Assembly: GCF_046630445.1 (NCBI RefSeq)
Contig: NC_092333.1
Location: 709,236,501 to 709,300,500, forward strand
Length of the DNA stretch: 64,000 nt
Direction: 5' to 3'
Source of the DNA: Rutidosis leptorrhynchoides
Taxonomy: Eukaryota; Streptophyta; Magnoliopsida; Asterales; Asteraceae
The notes below the pieces were generated by a model. It ran no database searches. It worked only from the letters and a program-made list of their open reading frames with translations, and was not told where the DNA came from. The translations under genes and the position numbers were made by a program. Shown here in pieces: positions 10,368-22,381 of the stretch (the first letter of the stretch is position 1; every line of letters begins with the position of its first letter).

Positions 10368-13300
10368 TGAAATGTCCCGTTCTTATTGATTAAAAACGTT
10401 CCATATTAATTGATTTCGTTGCGAGGTTTTGACCTCTATATGAGACGTTTTTCAAAGACTGCATTCATTTTTAAACAAACCATAACCTTTATTTCATCAA
10501 TAAAGGTTTAAAAAGCTTTACGTAGATTATCAAATAATGATAATCTAAAATATCCTGTTTACACACGACCATTACATAATGGTTTACAATACAAATATGT
10601 TACAACAAAATAAGTTTCTTGAATGCAGTTTTTACACAATATCATACAAGCATGGACTCCAAATCTTGTCCTTATTTAAGTATGCGACAGCGGAAGCTCT
10701 TAATAATCACCTGAGAATAAACATGCTTAAAACGTCAACAAAAATGTTGGTGAGTTATAGGTTTAACCTATATATATCAAATCGTAACAATAGACCACAA
10801 GATTTCATATTTCAATACACATCCCATACATAGAGATAAAAATCATTCATATGGTGAACACCTGGTAACCGACAATAACAAGATGCATATATAAGAATAT
10901 CCCCATCATTCCGGGACACCCTTCGGATATGATATAAATTTCGAAGTACTAAAGCATCCGGTACTTTGGATGGGGTTTGTTAGGCCCAATAGATCTATCT
11001 TTAGGATTCGCGTCAATTAGGGTGTCTGTTCCCTAATTCTTAGATTACCAGACTTAATAAAAAGGGGCATATTCGATTTCGATAATTCAACCATAGAATG
11101 TAGTTTCACGTACTTGTGTCTATTTTGTAAATCATTTATAAAACCTGCATGTATTCTCATTCCAAAAATATTAGATTTTAAAAGTGGGACTATAACTCAC
11201 TTTCACAGATTTTTACTTCGTCGGGAAGTAAGACTTGGCCACTGGTTGATTCACGAACCTATAACAATATATACATATATATCAAAGTATGTTCAAAATA
11301 TATTTACAACACTTTTAATATATTTTGATGTTTTAAGTTTATTAAGTCAGCTGTCCTCGTTAGTAACCTACAACTAGTTGTCCACAGTTAGATGTACAGA
11401 AATAAATCGATAAATATTATCTTGAATCAATCCACGACCCAGTGTATACGTATCTCAGTATTGATCACAACTCAAACTATATATATTTTGGAATCAACCT
11501 CAACCCTGTATAGCTAACTCCAACATTCACATATAGAGTGTCTATGGTTGTTCCGAAATATATATAGATGTGTCGACATGATAGGTCGAAACATTGTATA
11601 CGTGTCTATGGTATCTCAAGATTACATAATATATAATACAAGTTGATTAAGTTATGGTTGGAATAGATTTATTACCAATTTTCACGTAGCTAAAATGAGA
11701 AAAATTATCCAATCTTGTTTTACCCATAACTTCTTCATTTTAAATCCGTTTTGAGTGAATCAAATTGCTATGGTTTCATATTGAACTCTATTTTATGAAT
11801 CTAAACAAAAAAAGTATAGGTTTCTAGTCGGAAAAATAAGTTACAAGTCGTTTTTGTAAAGGTAGTCATTTCAGTCGAAAGAACGACGTCTAGATGACCA
11901 TTTTAGAAAACATACTTCCACTTTGAGTTTAACCATAATTTTTGGATATAGTTTCATGTTCATAATAAAAATCATTTTCTCAGAATAAAAACTTTTAAAT
12001 CAAAGTTTATCATAGTTTTTAATTAACTAACCCAAAACAGCCCGCGGTGTTACTACGACGGCGTAAATTCGGTTTTACGGTGTTTTTCGTGTTTCCAGGT
12101 TTTAAATCATTAAGTTAGCATATCATATAGATATAGAACATGTGTTTAGTTGATTTTAAAAGTCAAGTTAGAAGGATTAACTTTTGTTTGCGAACAAGTT
12201 TAGAATTAACTAAACTATGTTCTAGTGATTACAAGTTTAAACCTTCGAATAAGATAGCTTTATATGTATGAATCGAATGATGTTATGAATATCATTACTA
12301 CCTTAAGTTCCTTGGATGAACCTACTGGAAAAGAGAAAAATGGATCTAGCTTCAATGGATCCTTGGATGGCTCAAAGTTCTTGAAGCAAAATCATGACAC
12401 GAAAACAAGTTCAAGTAAGATCATCACTTGAAATAAGATTGTTATAGTTATAGAAATTGAACCAAAGTTTGAATATGATTATTACCTTGTATTAGAATGA
12501 TAACCTACTGTAAGAAACAAATATTTCTTGAGGTTGGATGATCACCTTACAAGATTGGTAGTGAGCTAGCAAACTTGAAAGTATTCTTGATTTTATGAAA
12601 CTAGAACTTTTGGAATTTATGAAGAACACTTAGAACTTGAAGATAGAACTTGAGAGAGTTCAATTAGATGAAGAAAATTGAAGAATGAAAGTGTTTGTAG
12701 GTGTTTTTGGTCGTTGGTGTATGGATTAGATATAAAGGATATGTAATTTTGTTTTCATGTAAATAAGTCATGAATGATTACTCATATTTTTGTAATCTTA
12801 TGAGATATTTCATGCTAGTTGCCAAATGATGGTTCCCACATGTGTTAGGTGACTCACATGGGCTGCTAAGAGCTGATCATTGGAGTGTATATACCAATAG
12901 TACATACATCTAAAAGCTGTGTATTGTACGAGTACGAATACGGGTGCATATGAGTAGAATTGTTGATGAAACTGAACGAGAATGTAATTGTAAGCATTTT
13001 TGTTAAGTAGAAGTATTTTGATAAGTGTATTGAAGTCTTTCAAAAGTGTATAAATACATATTAAAACACTACATGTATATACATTTTAACTGAGTCGTTA
13101 AGTCATCGTTAGTCGTTACATGTAAGTGTTGTTTTGAAACCTTTAGGTTAACGATCTTGTTAAATGTTGTTAACCCAATGTTTATAATATCAAAAGAGAT
13201 TTTAAATTATTATATTATCATGATATTATGATGTACGAATATCTCTTAATATGATATATATACATTAAATGTCGTTACAACGATAAACGTTACATATATG

Positions 13301-13621
13301 TCTCGTTTCAAAATCATTAAGTTAGTAGTCTTGTTTTTACATATGTAGTTCATTGTTAATATAATTAATGATATGTTTACTTATCATAATATCATGTTAA
13401 CTATATATATAACCATATACATGTCATCATATAGTTTTTTTTTACAAGTTTTAACGTTCGTGAATCACCGGTCAACTTGGGTGGTCAATTGTCTATATGA
13501 AACCTATTTCAATTAATCAAGTCTTAACAAGTTTGATTGCTTAACATGTTGGAAACATTTAATTATGTAAACATCAATCTCAATTAATATATATAAACAT
13601 GGAAAAGTTCGGGTCACTACA
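10368..13621 (-). repeat. 5' LTR of element A
   Basis: This 3254-bp LTR is almost identical to 509-3763. Being next to the PBS it holds the promoter. Read on the - strand, a TATA-like TTTATATC near 12729-12737 is followed by a pyrimidine-rich leader-like stretch, a plausible but unproven core promoter. It ends at 13621 and is followed by the target duplication ataac. Confidence 0.95.
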
Positions 13622-13626
13622 ATAAC

Positions 13627-15547
13627 AAGTTCTTGTTTCGCAAGACACGCCTTTAAGTTTAATACACAGAATGTAGGGTGAACGGAATTTGTTTGAGTCG
13701 GAAGTTCGAAACGGTAAGCAACGGGTACAAAAGCCCCAAGATTTTAAAAGGATCAAAATATCGCGGATTTAGCTTTCTACGTTTTCGACACGAATTACAC
13801 CTTTTCAAGGAGCGACTTTTAACATTTTGTGGTTTCCCACATGGAATTCGAAAGGTTTACGTCTAACATCAGCATAGCTCATTTGGCGACTACGGGCCGT
13901 CTCGAGCCTTTCTTGGATTTGAAACGATTTTAACGGTTACTCCATGAATGAGTCCGGGTTCGGTGACTTAATTATCATTTACTTGGTTCAACAAAAGGAG
14001 AATGACGTTTCTGGTCATATAAGATTTCAAAAGGTGTGACGTTAAGACTTGAATGATAACCATCGTTGTAAGAGAATTTGGTTAAAGGCAAAAACTTTTC
14101 TCAAGTAAATTTGAAGCTGATAATGCAAACTCGTATTATGGTTTCCAAGGTTTGAATCTTGTGTTTGCTTGGTCCGTCGGTTTGTGGATGATACGCGGTA
14201 CTCATGTTTAAACGTGGTCCCGAGGCTTTTTGTAAGGCACTCTGAAATCTAGAAGTGAAATGAGAATCTCGATCCGAAACGAGGTACATTTCCTTGAGGT
14301 ATATTTGAAAAAGTTTGTTAGGACTTGAAAACGTTTGTTGGAACAAGTTTCTGTTTCTCAAGAATTTTTTGCCGCGGAAGATTTATCGGTTTCTAAAAAC
14401 GTTCGTTAGGACTATTCACCCTCGAGGCGAATACTAGTATAACATGAGGAGTCTCTCCCTCCATTGAGAATTTAGAATAAAGATTTCCTTATACGAAAGT
14501 GCGAGTGTAAGGCGAGAGAGGTTTCCGCCTCGATGTGAGCATACCAAGCATTTTGTAGTTCGTCGATAAAATTGTGCGAAAACGAGATAGTATACACGTA
14601 TAGCATATGATTGAAGTCGAAGGAATTTGTCATTCATTCGGAAGCATAAGTATGGTTCGATAATAATCGACGATGCATCCCGGGAATGGTTGTTATCAGT
14701 ATTCTCGGAGTTGTCGGATGTTCAAACAAGAAAAATGAAGTCATGTACATGGTACATGGTGGTGATTAGGTTCATCGAGTCCAATCACCATCACGTGTCA
14801 CTAGAACTTTGGTGTGAATTACCGTAATATAACCACGTTGATCGAGTGTCGTTATATTACGCTAACTCATACCTCCATCCCCACATCACTCCATAGATTC
14901 AGGTTCGTGTAATCGTGAAGTTTTAAAATGAACAAAGCATAGCGACATCACCAACGTGACTCGTATTTAATCGCAAGAATTTGTGCAACTCTAAAGAAGC
15001 GTTCCCCGAGGGAAGTGTATAAATGATTGTTCACGTCAATGCGGTTCAAGTCAAACAATAATGTCTTTAGGCGCGAAAAGAGTAATGAATCATGATAACG
15101 AGTAGTACGCAACCGTAGTGATAAATAGTGACGACGATACTCACCTAGAGTAGTGATGGCAGTAACAAGAAGTGGTAGATAGTAAGGTACACCGGTGTGA
15201 CACCGATAGTAAGTTGAAACGGTGGCGAATAACAATCTGGGAGACAGAGTTCCCGAACAAGTGTGACTAATGAAGTCGTCATCATCCTTACGTGTATGAA
15301 TCCTGAATTTACGCGTGTTACCAGAAAGTTGCAGAATACGAGTTTGTATGATGAAAACGTGGTACCATTAAGAAGTTTGCCTAAGAATGATTCAAGTATA
15401 ATGCACAAGTAGTCAAGTAAGTGCTATCTATAGCAAATGTATGTCAGAATGCAATGGCTAACTATCCGGTTGTAGTCTAGATTCACTAATGTGTCCTAAC
15501 GACTCTGTCAGACACACTAATGCACATCCTAGATCCCTACAACCAAC
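13627..15547 (-). pseudogene. Decayed internal region of chromovirus element B
   Basis: The - strand retains pieces of an old gag-pol. Positions 13627-13700 encode a CLAKQELV segment matching KCFAKEDL in element A. Positions around 13866-13920 match the post-integrase region of A. The segment 14101-14361 encodes an integrase core with SDRDSHF and [11 protein letters not shown] but lacks about nine residues upstream of the aspartate. Positions 14400-15450 show no clear coding match. Gag, protease, RT and RNase H were not found, so there is a large internal deletion. Positions about 15472-15547 resemble the PBS-side leader of element A. Several short ORFs here look like noise. Confidence 0.7.
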
Positions 15548-15559
15548 GCTCTGATACCA
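15548..15559 (-). other. Primer binding site, tRNA-iMet type (element B)
   Basis: The - strand reads TGGTATCAGAGC, the exact common plant iMet PBS, two bases from the LTR starting at 15562. Confidence 0.85.
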
Positions 15560-15561
15560 TC

Positions 15562-18001
15562 TGTAGCGACCCGACAAAATCGTCATTGAAGGCGCCGCTA
15601 ACTTAGGTCCCGTTACGTGGTCGTAGTCCCTATATGAGACTCGTTTGACCAAAATTTTGTCGCGTTCTTTTGAAACGTATCATGCTTGCAAAGTTTAGTT
15701 TACAAAACCGTTCGACAACAATTTTAAGTTTGCAAAAGTATAAATTATGAATGAGATAACTTGAGACATAATTAGTTTAAATCACGGTTGCTATAAATAG
15801 CGTAAGTATGTAAATGATATGTTTGAGTCCAAAGGTGCTATCACTAGCGTATGTATGTATGCATGCTTGACTCCAAGCAAGTATGAGTGTACGCGGAAGC
15901 ATGTATCAAATAGCCAAGTATGAATCTGAGAAACATATAGAAAACTCTCAACGAAAACGTTGGTGAAATCATAGGTGTTTTAGTAAACGTTGTATTTGAA
16001 CCACAAGATTTAGTATAAGATGATTATCAAAATCATTTGCATTCCAAAGTTGTTGTTTGTATCCCGGGCACCCAATTATCAAACTTAGCTAGTTTGCACC
16101 CTTTGCGTAGTGTTAGAACATACACTAGACCCGAAAATATATTTCATCCACTAACGGTAGCGAACCGTCCGAATGAGGCTCGTCAAGCCCATGTGATCAC
16201 ATAATATAAGTTCACGTTTACACCCTGCAAGTGTAACTAATGATAATTGAATTGAGGCTTTTTGTTCAAACCCGTACGTGGAATGTTCGTTTTCGTACTT
16301 GTGTTCAAGTGTAAAAGTATGATACGTATATGTTTCTCATCCCATAGTTTAAAGCATAAAAGTTGTTGAAAGATGGGACTATGATCTCACCTCGAGTGCA
16401 CGAGTATAAAAGTACTTCACAAAGTAAACGTGTGCATGAAAGTTGCTTAGCCTTGACCTAAACAAGTAAGTTGTATCAATTAACCGGTTACGACACAAGG
16501 TCGGGCGAAATGTGTTCAATTATTCCTATGGCTCGTTACGACTCGAATAGTATAGCATGTGAATCACGTTGTCAAGTTTCATGCAAGAATCAAATATAAA
16601 AGAAGATTAGAACGATTGCATAAACGTTTGGTTAAGTTTAACTAAAAGTCAAACTCGGTCAAGTCAAAGTCAACGAAAAAGTCAACACGTTCGGGTCGGG
16701 TCCCGAACTATTTTCCTGAGGTTTTTATTCATATATAAGCATGTTAGAACAAGTTACATGTGAATCGGAGGTGCATAGCATAGCAAACATTTTTCGAATT
16801 TTGACCATGTAGGTCAGAACTCAAACACGGCAAATGCCGCGCCGCGACCAAGGAGGGCCGCGCCGCGACATTTAACGTGGTCTGGTGCCTGGTCAGTTTC
16901 AATTGTTCAAGTCAAAGTTAACTCTTCAATTTAGCACAATTCACAAACCGTAAACACTTAGAACACGTATCTTATATCATTGGAAAGGTAATTTGACTAG
17001 GAACACAACTAAACACTTTTCATCAAGCAAAACATCAATTACAATAACCGAAATCTCGTCAAGTGATTAATAAAGGTTTATTTTCAAAGTTTCAAGTTCA
17101 TCAAATGCATTTTAAGTTTCGGGAATCCAATTCACACATATGATATGCCGTTTTGAAGGTAATGAAACATACATTACAACTAAACACTTACTAATAACAT
17201 TTCATGGCATTTGAAACATCAAAAGCTCGTTTTAAGTCTATCAAACCCTAACCAAAATCCGCAAAAATCAATATTCATGTTTTTGAAGTTTTCTTAATCA
17301 ACCTACGCATCAAAACGAAGCTAGTGATACTAGTAACACAATTAAAACATGAACTTTAACAATTTAACAACATTAACTCATCCAAAATCAAAGATTTAGC
17401 ACACCCATTTCAAATGTTCAAACTAGTTACTCAAAACAACGAATCGAGCAAACAAAACATATATTCATGTTATACAAGAGCCATAGACACTAACTAACAC
17501 CATTTCAAGTCAAAACACGAATTTAGAGAAATCTAGAGTTTTAGAAATGTTACCCAAATGAGATGAAATTGGTACCAAAATGTAGAGGATGAAGAGAGGA
17601 TCATGAAAATGTAATTTATTTTAATGTTTGCCTCTTGATCCGGATTTAGATGATGATTTTTGTGAGTTGGGTGTTTAAGTTCAAAAATGGAAGATGAGAA
17701 AGGAGAGAAAGAGATGAGGAGGTGAGTGGAAGTGAATGGGTGGATGAGGTGGGTTGACTAGTTGACCTAGTCAACTAGTTTGCCCATTTGGCAACCTCGG
17801 TCCCTCAAGTTTCAAAGCGGGTGCGGGAATTAATCAAACGAATATTTTAAAAACGCTCAAGTAAACGAGTGATGTTATAATTAAATAACGAGAATATTAT
17901 GAACTTTTGTCAACGGAATCTACGAATATAAATAATGAAATATATTATTAAAAAAAGATAGTGTTAAAAATAAATTTAACGAAAAAACGCGGGATGTTAC
18001 A
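15562..18001 (-). repeat. 5' LTR of chromovirus element B
   Basis: This 2.44-kb LTR runs from TGTAGCGACCCG to GGGATGTTACA on the + strand, with the PBS directly to its left. The right boundary is fixed because 18002 onward matches the region next to the other LTR of element C at 38454 onward. Element B is therefore inserted in element C sequence. Two GC-rich GCCGCGCCGCG motifs lie at about 16837-16870. The partner LTR is not in the window. Confidence 0.8.
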
Positions 18002-18202
18002 TTGTCGTGGTTTAGGAAGTTACTTCGGGGGAATGCAAGTGGGAACCATGGTGGTTATTTACTCCAAATCGTGCCCATGTTAGTTGTTGGTTTGATTTCT
18101 TGTTCATTTGGTTCTACATACATGTTTGAAGAAGTTATCATATGGTAGAAGATTATTATCGAGTTTAATTGCTTGAGGACAAGCAAAACTCTAGTGTGGG
18201 GT
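18002..18202 (+). other. Athila-like internal 3' end with PPT, upstream of the left LTR
   Basis: These 201 bp match 38454-38654, the sequence just upstream of the right LTR of element C, with two differences seen. They include the GAGGACAAGC motif and the PPT-like CTAGTGTGGGGT. A normal 5' LTR would be preceded by target DNA. Either C is part of a tandem array sharing this LTR, or the LTR starts further upstream than I place it. Confidence 0.6.
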
Positions 18203-19747
18203 TGTTTGATATCGCATATTTCGTACGCATTTTCCTTAGCGATATCGGATACATTTTGGTCCTTTTGGATACGATTTGGTGTTATTTTGATAAGAGTTGT
18301 GAAAGTTCGAGTCCTAAGACCAAAGAAATGAATTTTGAAGATATTTGATGGTTTTTAGTGATTTTATATGAAAGCAAGTGAAAGGGATTGGTTTGATTCG
18401 AGTTTGGTTCAAAAACAGGTGATTTTAGTGAGTTTTCAGCTCCGATTCAGCAAAAAGAGGTTTGGAGCGCCGCTCCAAAAGGTGGCGCGCCTCTCCAATG
18501 GGCATGAAAATCAGTTCGACAGTTTTCAGGAAACCAGAAGCCAAAATCACAGCATATGGCGCGCCGCGCAAGGTAATAGCGCGTCGCGCGAGTTCATAGC
18601 ACGTCGCGTCACTTTGAGTTCGGTTCCGTTTTTGTTTCCTATTTAAAGCCCGAAAAATACCCTAACTTGACACTTTCACATCCAGACGATTTCCAGCAGC
18701 TTTTTGATGAACTTAGGTGATTTTTGGGTTTTATCAAGGTGATTCTAACACATCAATCATTTCGGAAACAAGTCTCGATCCGTTTATCATTCAAGATTCA
18801 ATCATTAATTAGGTTAATCTCTTTGTTTAAAACAATGAATTCTTCTATTACTTTGATTGTGATTTTTGTTCTAGCCATGATTTTTGGCTAAACTTTTAAT
18901 GTTTGTCTAGATTGAATATTTGCATGTGTTTGGATGATACTTTGTAGTTTTATTAATTAATGCATGATAATTATGAGTTTTGATTAAGAACCATTCTTGT
19001 GGGTGTTGATTATTGTTACTAGGTTGATTAGTGAATCTTGTTTGAACAAAGGGAACCCTGTTTCAATTTAGTGATCTAATTTCCAATTGATTTGTCTTAA
19101 CCAATTGGGTGCTTACTGGACTAAGCGGGTAAACCGGGTAACATTGATTGAACGAAATAGGGGTGAATTATGTGGAGCGAACGCGTAACCAATTGAATCT
19201 TAATCTTATAATTAGTTAATTACTAAGTCACAAACGAAAGAGGTCTTTGGTGAAAGGGAACCCTAAGCCAATAAATCCTAGTTTGACGTGTTTGCTAAAA
19301 GAGAACTCTGGGTAAACCGACTCTGTAATTGCGTGCATTGATAAATAGAACTAGTGCTTAATAACAAAACATCCGACACTGCGAATAGGAGATCTAGGTG
19401 AACATTCCTCTATCTATTGAATTCAAATATCTTTACTTTTTATTGAGTCAGCATTTATTTTTATAAACTTAAAAATACAAAAATATCGTCTTTACTTTTA
19501 ATCAATCTTTGATTTGGCTAATCGTTAAATAGCCACCAAAACAAACTATCTCGTACTTTCGATTTTCGTAGATTAACTTAGTTTATTTTATTAGAACAAT
19601 CTTAATTCTCACGTTTAAACTGTCCTTGGAACGATTTCGGAATTACCAATTTTATACTATTACACGATCGGGTACACTGCCCGTTAGTGTGTAGTAATCT
19701 TTAAACCGGCATTTTCTAGAGATAAATTATATACTAGATTTTCCACA
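18203..19747 (+). repeat. Left LTR of element C
   Basis: This LTR begins TGTTTGATATCGC after the PPT-like CTAGTGTGGGGT and ends TTTTCCACA. At 18465-18610 there is a cluster of GC-rich palindromic words (GCGCCGCTCC, GGCGCGCCGCGC). These lie just upstream of a TATTTAA box at 18640, the probable core promoter. It carries 20 bp that the right LTR lacks, within the first GC-rich words. Confidence 0.8.
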
Positions 19748-19907
19748 TCAAGTTTTTGGCGGGGACAGTTGTTTCGAAAATTAAGATTGTTATCTAATTG
19801 TTCTTAGTTTAGTTTAGTTATAGTTAATTATTTCTTTTCGTTATTCTCAGTTGAATCGGTGCGTTTAATCAGTTGTTAGTTGTGATTTCGCAGGTAACAG
19901 GTAGTGC
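19748..19907 (+). other. Leader with altered tRNA-Asp PBS, element C
   Basis: Directly after the LTR is TCAAGTTTTTGGCGGGGAC. The usual Athila-type PBS, as in element E, has TGGCGCCGYTGCCGGGGA. Here about 9 nt are missing from its middle, so pairing with tRNA-Asp would be weakened. The rest of the leader is AT-rich and non-coding. Confidence 0.6.
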
Positions 19908-22380
19908 ATGCGACATACGCGTTCTTCTAATTCTCCGATTCTTCAACCATTTGCAGAACCCGAAAGAGAGTTATTCAGAGCGTTAAGTCACGAACAACAG
20001 TCTACAGTGGATTCATCTTTTTCTTCAAGTGCTAATATAATTAATTTGGGTAGTAGTTCTGAAACAGTGGTGCCCGATACACCACCTGAATTCAGAGAAG
20101 AAGAAGAATCTTACATTTCATTATATCTTTTCGAGACTGAAGATATGGCTGACCAAGAACAACCACCTCGTCCTCAGACTATGGCACAAAAGTTGAAGGC
20201 CACACGAGGGGGCCAAGGCAACTCAATTACTCAACCGAACATCACTCAGTCTTTTCAAATTACAGGGCCGATCCTGAATTTGATTTCTTCTGATTGCCGA
20301 TTTTATGGCAAGGATACTAAGGATGCTAACGAGCATCTTCGTAATTTTAATGATGTTTGCAATTTGTTTAAGTTGCATGAGGTTGCCGATACTTCAGTCA
20401 AGACAAGGCTTTTTCCTTGGACTCTTAAAGGAGAAGCCAAGAGATGGTTAGATAAGCAACCAGAGGGCACGATTACCTCTTGGGAGACTTTGGAGGATAA
20501 GTTTTTATCGAAGTTTTTCCCTGCGTCTCGAGCTGCTAGACTTCAAGCAGAAATTTCACAATTCAGACAAAAGAGCAGTGAGACGTTATTTGATGCTTGG
20601 GACCGTTTTGCTACTTTGTTACGCTCATGTCCGCAACACGGGTTGAATGATTTACAGAAGGTTCAGATTTTCTACAAGGGGTGTGATATCCCAACTCGTC
20701 AGACTATTGATCAAGCAGCAGGTGGTACGTTAATGGATAAGACCGAAGAAGAGGCGTTAGAGATAACTGAAAAGCAAGCTGCTTACTCTCACGAATGGCA
20801 TCAAGATCATGAGTCATTCCATTCAGCTTCAGTTTAGAAGACCGAAACCCATGGTGTATATGACGATTTTGGGTCTATAAGTGCTAAGTTGGATTCCTTT
20901 GGTAGGAATTTGGAAAAGATAAATAAGGATATTCATGGTATGAAGGTGGGTTGTGAGTATTGTGGGGGATTGCATCTGGCAAAAGATTGTGATGCAGGTT
21001 TGACTATGAATCAAAAGGAAGAGATAGCTTATATTAGTCAACAGAACAACAATCAGTTTTAGGGACGTGCGCAGTTTAATAGGAATTTCAACAATCCCTA
21101 TAATCCTCAAGGTAATCAAGGTTCGAGGTTCCATCCAGGTTCTAGTGGAGGATATCAACAGCAAGCTCCAGGGTATTTTCAGAAACCCCAAGCCGAAGAG
21201 AAAAAGTCCAATCTTGAAGCTATGATCAAGAAGCTTGTGATATCTCAAACTCAGCTTGTTACTACTATTACTCAGAATAATGAGAAGAATGATCAAATGT
21301 TTTGAAATCAACAAGCAGCGATTCAGAATCTAGAGAAACAAATTGGTCAACTTGCTAGTCAGAATAATGTGAGGAAACCGGGGGAGTTACCGAGTAAGAC
21401 CGATAATAACCCAAAGAATGGGCACGTTAATGCTATCACTACACGCAGTGGTTTAGCATATGATTCACCGACTAAGCCCGATGAGGATGATTTACGAGTG
21501 CCTTTGGTTAAGGATAGTGAGCCAGTTATTGTTAGTGAACCGGAGGGGGATAAGGAGCTGGAACAGGTGATTGAGAAGGTTGTGAGGGTACCGGAAACTG
21601 TTGCTGCTAAACTGGTAGTTAAAGAGTATCAACCACCGCTCCTATTCCCGAGGAAGCAGAGACTGGAGAAGCTAGAGGCGGAAAAGTCCAAGTTCATGGA
21701 CTTGATTAAAAAAGTTAACATTAATTTGCCTTTTATTGATGTGATTGCAGGTATGCCCAAGTATGCAAGGTTTCTTAAGGACTTGCTAACTAACAGGAAG
21801 AAGCTGGAGAACGTGTCTTCAGTTAGGTGGAATGCCGCATGCTCAGCGGTAGTTGCAGACAAGCTTCCCGAGAAGCTTGAGGATCCTGGGAGTTTTACCA
21901 TTTCTTGTTTATTGGGTAACTTGGATTGTATGAGGGCGTTAGCAGATTTGGGGGCTAGCATAAATTTAATGCCCTATTCTATTTATTTGAAGCTAGACCC
22001 TGGGGAGTTGAAACCCACACGAATGGCTATTTAGCTAGCAGACCGCTCTATTAAATTCCCTCGTGAAATTATCGAGAATATGCTAGTTAAGACCGGGTCG
22101 TTGGTTTTTCCGGCAGATTTAGTGGTGTTATATATGGAAGTGGATGATAGGATTCCACTAATTTTGGGTCGGCCATTTTTAAATACTGCTAGGTGTATCA
22201 TTGATGTATATGGCCAATAGTTGACCCTTCGGATAGATAATTTGCATGCAACTTTTTCAATCGACCATACTTTAAAATACCCTGCGTACACCGATGATGT
22301 ATGCTATTTTCTTAACACTGTGAATGTCCACTCTGAGTTGTTGCAGGAATTCCCAGAGTTACGGATTCAGGAGAGTGTTC
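19908..22380 (+). pseudogene. Athila-like gag and protease, degenerate
   Basis: The first ORF (309 aa, start MRHTRSSN) is a gag with FPWTLKGEAKRWL and the HGLNDLQKVQIFYKG region. The same frame continues past in-frame stops at 20835, 21060, 21303 and 22032. It then shows a zinc-knuckle-like CEYCGGLHLAKDC, the ITTRSGLAYDSP linker, a protease DLGASINLMPYS and ILGRPFLNTARCIIDVY. A frameshift near 22375 separates it from RT. In intact relatives gag and pol form one polyprotein. The stops show that this copy cannot make it. Confidence 0.85.
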
Positions 22381-22381
22381 A

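Larger units (their letters stand above)
509..13621 (-). mobile_element. Complete Tekay-like chromovirus (Ty3/gypsy), element A
   Basis: This is a full-length LTR retrotransposon of about 13.1 kb on the - strand. It has two 3.25-kb LTRs with TG...CA ends, a tRNA-iMet type PBS (10354-10365), an uninterrupted gag-pol frame with a C-terminal chromodomain, and a PPT at 3764. The 5-bp target duplication ataac is at 504-508 and 13622-13626. By eye the LTRs differ at about six positions, which indicates a recent insertion. It interrupts the pol gene of older element B. Two extra ORFs (acidic protein and F-box protein) lie between PBS and gag, which is not standard for this lineage. All major parts look intact, so it is a candidate for recent or current activity. 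Confidence 0.95.

Noticed and set aside
14948..15408. Two overlapping - strand ORFs of 87-95 aa in the B remnant
   Set aside because: No match to chromovirus domains and no start context; they look like chance frames in decayed sequence.
20829..21314. 161-aa - strand ORF opposite the element C gag
   Set aside because: Antisense shadow of the gag linker; hydrophobic composition comes from the complement of polar codons.
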